From NCBI GenBank assembly GCA_016290415.1, contig JAEETP010000003.1, forward strand, positions 20,059 to 84,058: a DNA stretch of 64,000 nt, given 5' to 3'. The DNA is from Bacteroidales bacterium (lineage in GTDB: Bacteria; Bacteroidota; Bacteroidia; Bacteroidales; UBA932). Shown in pieces: positions 58,005 to 64,000 of this stretch (position 1 is the first letter of the stretch; the number at the start of each line of letters is the position of its first letter). The notes under the pieces were generated by a model. The model saw only the letters and a program-made list of their open reading frames with translations. It made no database searches and was not told where the DNA came from. Both the position numbers and the translations under genes were made by a program.

Positions 58005-59141
58005 ATGGAAGATATTTACGCAGATATCAGGCCGTATACCGATGCCGAGGCAGAGCGCGAGCTGCCGCTTCTGGCAGGGAGCGATATGGTGGTCAAGGCC
58101 GGCAGGTTTTTCTTTGCCGACAAGCCGGACGATTATCTGCCTTCTCTAATACGCAGCTGCCACACGGTAGAGGAGTTTCAGGGAAAGGTCATTGCGCCTA
58201 TCCTGGAGCGTGATCTGGAGCTGACGCACACCAAGTTCAGCTACAGCGGCCTGGAGAATCTGCGGAGCGCCGACGGCACTCCCGGCCAGTTTGTATTTCT
58301 CTCTACCCACAGGGACATTGTGCTGGACCCCTCTTTTATGGAGCTGGCGCTGCACTACAACAATTTGCCGGAGAGCGAAATCGCCGCCGGCGACAATCTG
58401 CTGGCAAACCACGAGATAGAGGTGGCTATGCGTTCCAACCGTATGGTCACAGTGGTGCGCAGCGACAATCCCAGGGTGGTGTACGAGTCGTCAAAGCTGC
58501 TGTCGTCTTATATCCGCGACAGGGTTGCCGGCGGCAAGCGTTCGGTCTGGATCTCGCACCGCGGCGGCCGCACCAAAGACGGCTTTGACCGCACCGAGCA
58601 GGGTCTTCTGAAGATGCTGGATATGAGCGGTAAGGGGAGTTTCGTAGAGAATTTCCTGGAGCTTAACATAGTGCCGGTCACCATCTCTTATGAATATGAG
58701 ACCTGCGGGGCGCTGAAGGCGCTGGAGACGCTCACCAAAGAGCGTCAGGGTTTCTACAAGAAGCAGCCCGGAGAGGATGTGAACAGTATGCTCCAGGGCT
58801 TTATCCAGCCCAAGGGTCACATCCACGTAGATTTTGGCAAACCGCTTGCAAAAGAGGAGCTTTTGGAGACCGACAGTGCACAGCGTAATGAAAAATTCCG
58901 TATATTAGCAGAGATTCTGGATAAAAAACTGAAGGATTCGTTCAGGCTGTGGCCCACCAACTATGCCGCGGCTGATATGGTTCTGGGGCAGGAAGATTAT
59001 CTGCGGCACGGTTTTTACACTGTAGAAGACCGCGAGAGGCTGGTGGCAAGGCTCCGCAAAGAGAGCGAGGGGATGCCGGAAGAGATTTATGCCAGAATGC
59101 TTAAGCTTTATGCAGCTCACTTATTAGAAGACAATAAATAG
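58005..59141 (+). CDS. PlsC/PlsB-like glycerol-3-phosphate acyltransferase family protein
   Basis: 'FVFLSTHRDIVLDPSFME' (H-x4-D-like region), 'SVWISHRGGRTKDGFDRTEQGLLKML', 'IVPVTISYEYE'. Confidence 0.8.
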   Translation: MEDIYADIRPYTDAEAERELPLLAGSDMVVKAGRFFFADKPDDYLPSLIRSCHTVEEFQGKVIAPILERDLELTHTKFSYSGLENLRSADGTPGQFVFLSTHRDIVLDPSFMELALHYNNLPESEIAAGDNLLANHEIEVAMRSNRMVTVVRSDNPRVVYESSKLLSSYIRDRVAGGKRSVWISHRGGRTKDGFDRTEQGLLKMLDMSGKGSFVENFLELNIVPVTISYEYETCGALKALETLTKERQGFYKKQPGEDVNSMLQGFIQPKGHIHVDFGKPLAKEELLETDSAQRNEKFRILAEILDKKLKDSFRLWPTNYAAADMVLGQEDYLRHGFYTVEDRERLVARLRKESEGMPEEIYARMLKLYAAHLLEDNK

Positions 59142-59170
59142 GACATTATTAACAATTAATTTTAGAAACA

Positions 59171-59860
59171 ATGAAAAAACTCGTATTGCTTTTTGCTTGC
59201 GCAACTATGGTTCTCACAAGCTGCGGCCCCTGGTCAAACCTGGCTAAGGGTTCTGCTATAGGCGGTGGTTCCGGTGCAGCAGTAGGTGCCGGTGTAGGCG
59301 CACTCATTGGCAAGGATGCCAAATCTGCAGCTATCGGTTCTGCAATCGGCGCTATCGTAGGTACCGGCGTTGGTGCCATCATCGGCGACCGTATGGACAA
59401 GAAGGCTGCTGAACTCGCAGCTATCGAGGGTGCACAGGTAGAGACCGTTACCGACGTCAACAACCTGACTTCTGTAAAGGTTACCTTTGACAACGGTATC
59501 CTCTTCGACTTCAACAAGTCAGAGCTCAGCGACGCTGCAAAGCAGTCTCTGAAGGACTTTGCTCAGAAGATGGCCGATATGCCCGAGACTGACATCACTA
59601 TCTGGGGCCACACCGACAACATCGGTACCGAGGCTGCAAACCAGAGCGTATCCCAGAAACGTGCAAATGCCGTTAAGGATTTCCTCGCAAGCCAGGGTAT
59701 CGCTGCAGACCGTCTGCTGGCAGAGGGCAAGTCTTTCAATATGCCCGTTGCTACCAACGACACTGCTGACGGCCGCGCTCAGAACCGCCGCGTAGAGGTT
59801 TACATCTCTGCAAACGAGGCAATGATTGCCGAGGCACAGGCAGAGGCTGATGCAAAATAA
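59171..59860 (+). CDS. OmpA family lipoprotein with glycine-zipper domain
   Basis: Lipobox 'MVLTSCGP', Gly-zipper 'GGGSGAAVGAGVGALIGKDAKSAAIGSAIGAIVGTGVGAIIGDRMD', OmpA core 'TDITIWGHTDNIGTEAANQSVSQKRANAVKDFLASQGI'. Confidence 0.93.
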   Translation: MKKLVLLFACATMVLTSCGPWSNLAKGSAIGGGSGAAVGAGVGALIGKDAKSAAIGSAIGAIVGTGVGAIIGDRMDKKAAELAAIEGAQVETVTDVNNLTSVKVTFDNGILFDFNKSELSDAAKQSLKDFAQKMADMPETDITIWGHTDNIGTEAANQSVSQKRANAVKDFLASQGIAADRLLAEGKSFNMPVATNDTADGRAQNRRVEVYISANEAMIAEAQAEADAK

Positions 59861-59875
59861 GTCTCAACTGTGATT

Positions 59876-59909
59876 AAAAAAGGCAGCCCCGAACGGGCTG
59901 CCTTTTTTG
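59876..59909. terminator. Intrinsic terminator
   Basis: aaaaAAGGCAGCCCcgaacGGGCTGCCTTttttt between convergent genes. Confidence 0.85.
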
Positions 59910-62900
59910 TTATCTCAAAAACTGAAGGGCCTCTTTCATCAGGGAGTTGATCTCTTCCTGTGTAGTGAGGCATTCTATGGGGAAACCTATTGCTAGACTG
60001 CGGTAGTCGTTCCCCTTGTAGGCAACGGCGGCACCAAAGCCGCTGTCGTCGTATTTAAGCACCGTAAAGGCCCCTTTTTGCGGCCAGAAGCCGTCGGGAC
60101 TCTCTACCCAGTACCTCCAGGGGTTGGGGCCTGTAAACAGGTTGTATTTGCGTGTAGAAGAGAATTTGTAGGGACTCTGTGCTCCGCGCACCACGCCGTT
60201 GCCGCCGCCCTTGTTGCAGGTCCAGTCAAGTTTCAGGATTTCTTCTGTGAACTTGCGCTCGGGGGCAATATCGTTCTTTGCCGTAGCGGCGTCTATTTCA
60301 AAGTCGTAGATGCGGTCGCGGCAGTCACTGGCAATGTAGGCGCCGGAGACCAGCAGGCCGCCCTTGTTCTTGGTGAATTCTGTGATGGCATCGCGCAGCG
60401 CGGCGGGGAATACGCTGTAGGATATCCGGCCGTTGCCCTTTGGCGTGCGCACCTGCTTGCCGCAAATCACGTCGCACAGACGGTAGCGCTTTAGCGATAC
60501 CTTGCCGTCCAGCACAGCCTGGCGGGACACGGAGGTGAAGCTGAGGCCGGCGTTCATAATGGCGGCACCGTGAATCAGCGGATAGTCAAAGGTGTTGCCG
60601 GCCAGGGCCTTGTCTTCCCAGCTGCCGTAGCTGGCGCCGAAAGAAGAGGGTTCGGTGGTCAGCCAGCCGGCGCTGCGGCGAAACTCGAACTGCTCTCCGG
60701 TAAAGGCGATGTCGCGCTGATAGGCCACGCCGGCGTCTATATGGTTCATAAAGCCGGCGAAGGTGGTGTCGCTGCTGGCAAAGGAGGCCGGGGCTGCGAG
60801 GCGGTCAAAATTGTTTACCACAATCACGTCGGGCACAGTGGCGCCAGCCACCAGTCCAGCCGAGAGAATCTCGGAGCAGAGGCTTTCGCCGCCTTCGTTC
60901 ACGGCCGCAACCTTGAAACTATATATCTTGCCGGGCTCCAGCCGCATCTTGAAGGAGTTGCTCTCTGTGCGGGTGCCGTTGTCAAAACCGTCCAGGCCAG
61001 CTTCGGGCTCGCCGCGGTAGCTGCCGGCAGAGGAGGGGTCGGTGATGCGGGTGTACACCATATAGCTCTTGGCCTCGGCGGTGGGCTCCAGCGGGTCATC
61101 GGTGGGCTCCCAGGTCACTGTGGCGTTGCATTTTTCTATTTCAATGGCCATAGAGTGCACCGGAAGCGGCTGCACTGCATATTCGGTGCCGTTGATCCAG
61201 GCCAGGAACTTGAGCATTCCCTTGTATACGGCGCGCGACACTATGAATTTGAATTCGGGGTCGTGGCCGTAGCGCATATCGGCAAAATTCTGGTGGGAGA
61301 GCAGCTCCAGCAGCATTGCCGGCACGTAGGGGACGCGGCTCTCGTAGTAAGATTTGTCCCAGATGCCGCGGCGGCTCCACTGAGGATTCACGGTAGCCTG
61401 TATGTCGCTCACAATCTGGCTCTGGATGATGTCGGCATATTCACGGCCGATGTTGCGGTCGCCGCCGGCAGGGTATTTTTCCTTGCCGTCGCTGGTCTTG
61501 GTGTAGATGGCCAGCGTGCCCACAATGGAGTCGGAGCGGGTGATGCCGGCATCGGAATGGAAGGCCAGCGAGAGGTCCAGCGGGATTTTGTAGCCCGGTT
61601 CCTTGGGAGCGCGGGAAGAGCCGCCCAGCAGGGCGTTGACCCACAGCGCACGGCTGCGGTAGTCATCCATATAGTCGTCCACAAACTTGGTGGTGGAGTA
61701 GATGGTGTCGTTCATTCCGGCCCACTGCAGCCAGGTGCGGGAGCCTTCGCACCAGCGGGGATAGCCGCTGATTTCGCTGCGCACCTCATAGTCGCGCTTG
61801 CGGGGGCGGCCGTTTTCGTCGTTGGGCCAGGGGCTGCGGGACACATTGCCCATTCCGCCGCCAAACTTCACGGCATCGGCGCTGACCACCTCGCCGTAGG
61901 TGCCGGTGCAGTTTGTCAGGGTCACGCCCTGGCCCTTGGCGCCGCTGCTGAAGCCAAAGGTGCCCAGGTAGACCCAGGTGCCGCCGCCCATAGTCTGGTT
62001 CACGCGGAACACGGTTTTGCCGCCGTTGTGGGTCACGGTATATTCGGCGCCGGCGGTGCTTTCGGGCAGGGTCAGATAGGAGATATATACCGCATATTCG
62101 CCGTCCTGCTCTATTTCGGGCTCCCAGTGTGCCGTGGAGGCATCTTCGCTGTGGAGTTCGGTCTGTACGTAGCGGGCGCCGCCCTCCAGGAAGGGATTCT
62201 CGCCTTCGTGGTAGACGTCGCGGTTGTGGGCAAAGCCCTTGGGCTTGGCGTCGCGCCACTCTTTGTCGCCGTTGGTCTCGGTATAGGTTCCGTCGCGGGG
62301 GCTGGTGTCGCGGTCCACAATCAGTTCAGAGCGCTGGATGTCGCGCTCGCGGGGCATCATCACCACCGCGCCGGCATTTTCCAGCATAGGCACCAGAAAC
62401 GGCAGCACGAAACTCTGGGTGAAGAGGTCCTCGCAGGTCTGGAACAGGCGTGGCCGCTGCCATTTCCAGCAGGCCTTCTCCTGGTCGTAATAGTAGCCGT
62501 GGCTCTGCCAGAGGGCGATGTGGCGCCCCTGAAGCCCGTCGGGGGCCTCCAGGTTGCGGGAGAGATTCTTCACCAGCGGGTAGTCGGTACGGGCAAAGCG
62601 GTTGCTCTTGACCATAGCGTCGGGGCCAATCCCGCTCTGGTAGCGGCCCACCAGGTTCTTTAGCGGAGTGCCGTTTGAGTAGGCCTCGAAGCTGTTTTTA
62701 TAGTCGCTGTATTTGGCCGGCATCTTGCTGCGGATAATGCTGTTGACCTTTTCCAGATCTTCTTCTCGCAGCACGCGGTCGCTGATGTATCGGGTAAAGT
62801 ATATCTGCAGTTTGTTGCCCTTTACGGCCACGCTCTCCACATCCAGACGGCCTTTCATAGTGCTGTTGCCCTCTATGCTCTCTACAATCTTGTCGCACAT

Positions 62901-62996
62901 AGGGGAGAACCACGCCTTGAGTTCTTTCTTGGTCTGGGCCCAGACGCCGCCGCAACAGAGCAGCAGCGCCAGCAGTAATGCAGATATTCTTTTCAT
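59910..62996 (-). CDS. Secreted amidase-like protein with golvesin-C-like and fibronectin III-like domains
   Basis: Signal peptide; 'YAVYISYLTLPESTAGAEYTVTHNGGKTVFRVNQTMGGGTWVYLGTFGFSSG' golvesin-C-like; amidase-like 'LDLSLAFHSDAG'; Fn3-like 'NATVTWEPTDDPLEPTAEAKSYMVYTRI'. Confidence 0.75.
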   Translation of the reverse strand: MKRISALLLALLLCCGGVWAQTKKELKAWFSPMCDKIVESIEGNSTMKGRLDVESVAVKGNKLQIYFTRYISDRVLREEDLEKVNSIIRSKMPAKYSDYKNSFEAYSNGTPLKNLVGRYQSGIGPDAMVKSNRFARTDYPLVKNLSRNLEAPDGLQGRHIALWQSHGYYYDQEKACWKWQRPRLFQTCEDLFTQSFVLPFLVPMLENAGAVVMMPRERDIQRSELIVDRDTSPRDGTYTETNGDKEWRDAKPKGFAHNRDVYHEGENPFLEGGARYVQTELHSEDASTAHWEPEIEQDGEYAVYISYLTLPESTAGAEYTVTHNGGKTVFRVNQTMGGGTWVYLGTFGFSSGAKGQGVTLTNCTGTYGEVVSADAVKFGGGMGNVSRSPWPNDENGRPRKRDYEVRSEISGYPRWCEGSRTWLQWAGMNDTIYSTTKFVDDYMDDYRSRALWVNALLGGSSRAPKEPGYKIPLDLSLAFHSDAGITRSDSIVGTLAIYTKTSDGKEKYPAGGDRNIGREYADIIQSQIVSDIQATVNPQWSRRGIWDKSYYESRVPYVPAMLLELLSHQNFADMRYGHDPEFKFIVSRAVYKGMLKFLAWINGTEYAVQPLPVHSMAIEIEKCNATVTWEPTDDPLEPTAEAKSYMVYTRITDPSSAGSYRGEPEAGLDGFDNGTRTESNSFKMRLEPGKIYSFKVAAVNEGGESLCSEILSAGLVAGATVPDVIVVNNFDRLAAPASFASSDTTFAGFMNHIDAGVAYQRDIAFTGEQFEFRRSAGWLTTEPSSFGASYGSWEDKALAGNTFDYPLIHGAAIMNAGLSFTSVSRQAVLDGKVSLKRYRLCDVICGKQVRTPKGNGRISYSVFPAALRDAITEFTKNKGGLLVSGAYIASDCRDRIYDFEIDAATAKNDIAPERKFTEEILKLDWTCNKGGGNGVVRGAQSPYKFSSTRKYNLFTGPNPWRYWVESPDGFWPQKGAFTVLKYDDSGFGAAVAYKGNDYRSLAIGFPIECLTTQEEINSLMKEALQFLR

Positions 62997-64000
62997 CTAT
63001 ATGTTGTTTCGGATAAGTTCCACGAGTTTTTCCACACCCTGTTCCTGGGGTATGCCGCGCATCACCGGCTCGGAGCCCTTGTAGAGGGTCACCTTGCCGC
63101 CGCCTTCGCCCACATAGCCAAAGTCGGCGTCGGCCATTTCGCCCGGACCGTTGACTATGCAGCCCATCACGGCGATTTTTACGCCGGCGAATTCTTTGGT
63201 GGCCTCCATAACCTCGCCCAGCAGCTTCTGGATGTTGTACAGGGTGCGGCCGCAGCCGGGGCAGGCGATGTATTCGGGTTTGGTGAACCGGCGCCGGCAG
63301 GCCTGCAGGAGGTCGTCCTTGAACGAATCAATCTCGGCCTGAGTCATTTCCCGGCCGCCCACGGTGGCCTTGAGGCAGAAGTCGTCTATCTTGCCGTCCA
63401 GCAGCGCCGGACCTATCATATAGGATGCTTTTACCAGAAAATCTTCACGGTCGGCAGCCTCCACTGTAAAGCTGGTGCCGCCTTGGACCTGTTTGCCGCC
63501 CGCCAGGGCGCGGAGTTTCTGCGCCACCGGAACTTCGTTCACCGGATTTTCTGTGAGGGAGACGCGGATGGTGTCGCCGATGCCCTCCGAGAGCAGGGTG
63601 CCTATGCCTACCGCCGATTTTATGCGGCCGGTGTCGCCGGCGCCAGCCTCGGTGACGCCCAAGTGCAGGGGGAATACCATCCCCAGCTCATCTTCCATAG
63701 TGCGGCGAAGCAGCCGGTAGGCATCTGCCATAACCTTGGTGTTGCTGGCCTTGAGCGATACGGTCACATTGTAGAATTCCCTGTCCACGCACACCTGCAG
63801 CCATTCCATCACGGCGCGGACCATCCCCAGCGGGGTGTCGCCGTATTGCGAGGTTATCCGCTCGCCCAGCGAGCCGTGGTTGAGCCCTATGCGGATGGCG
63901 GTGCCCCTTTGGCGGCAAATCTCCAGCAATTCGGCAAACTTGGCCATAGCCACTGCGTGGTCCTTGGAGAAGTTGCCGGGATTAATGCGGACCTTCTCTG
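62997..64000 (-). CDS. ispG: 4-hydroxy-3-methylbut-2-enyl diphosphate synthase (5' end outside window)
   Basis: 'VRINPGNFSKDHAVAMAKFAELLEICRQRGTAIRIGLNHGSLGERI', 'LHLGVTEAGAGDTGRIKSAVGIGTLLSEGIGDTIRVSLTE', 'IACPGCGRTLYNIQ', 'GCIVNGPGEMADADFGYVGE'. Frame open to the right edge. Confidence 0.93.
   Translation of the reverse strand, partial: EKVRINPGNFSKDHAVAMAKFAELLEICRQRGTAIRIGLNHGSLGERITSQYGDTPLGMVRAVMEWLQVCVDREFYNVTVSLKASNTKVMADAYRLLRRTMEDELGMVFPLHLGVTEAGAGDTGRIKSAVGIGTLLSEGIGDTIRVSLTENPVNEVPVAQKLRALAGGKQVQGGTSFTVEAADREDFLVKASYMIGPALLDGKIDDFCLKATVGGREMTQAEIDSFKDDLLQACRRRFTKPEYIACPGCGRTLYNIQKLLGEVMEATKEFAGVKIAVMGCIVNGPGEMADADFGYVGEGGGKVTLYKGSEPVMRGIPQEQGVEKLVELIRNNI

Noticed and set aside
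60570-62663. 697-aa antisense ORF over the golvesin-type protein, plus similar antisense ORFs at 43394-45337, 46424-48091, 34174-35619 and 50963-52615
   Set aside because: Each lies opposite a well-supported gene and shows low-complexity A/V/H/G-rich translation typical of shadow ORFs.

Overview
This 64 kb window looks like a Bacteroidales-type chromosome, based on TAnnTTTG promoter boxes, type III glutamine synthetase, fimbrillin-like lipoproteins, DPP-IV and golvesin-type proteins. From about 23 kb on it is mostly compact housekeeping genes: thrA, cytochrome c biogenesis genes, glnN, glmM, lpxB, surE, gap, trkH, pssA, cinA, pyrD, queA and ispG. The left ~20 kb is accessory. It holds (i) a visibly AT-rich defence-like segment with DUF2971, putAbiC-like and a 1214-aa YobI/KAP-like P-loop NTPase, next to a decayed wbuC-type cupin. 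It also holds (ii) the most interesting locus: two tandem cassettes, each with an un-annotated 52-aa ORF, a large fimbrillin/Ig-like lipoprotein and a terminator, lying beside a nucleotidyltransferase and an overlapping ABC exporter / PqqD / S24-S26 peptidase / HPr-kinase-like operon. That gene set resembles the tailoring genes of paeninodin-type lasso peptide clusters but has no lasso cyclase or B2 protease in the window. The 52-aa ORFs carry a YxxP leader-like motif and an acidic Gly/Asp tail, so a previously undescribed RiPP-like or processed-peptide system is plausible but unproven. A third unusual zone (28.4-29.6 kb) is non-coding: iterated ~50-bp hairpin repeats in inverted arrangement, a ~310-nt imperfect palindrome, a tRNA-Ala(GGC) and a 44-bp tandem repeat. 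All assignments come from reading the sequence; no database search was run.
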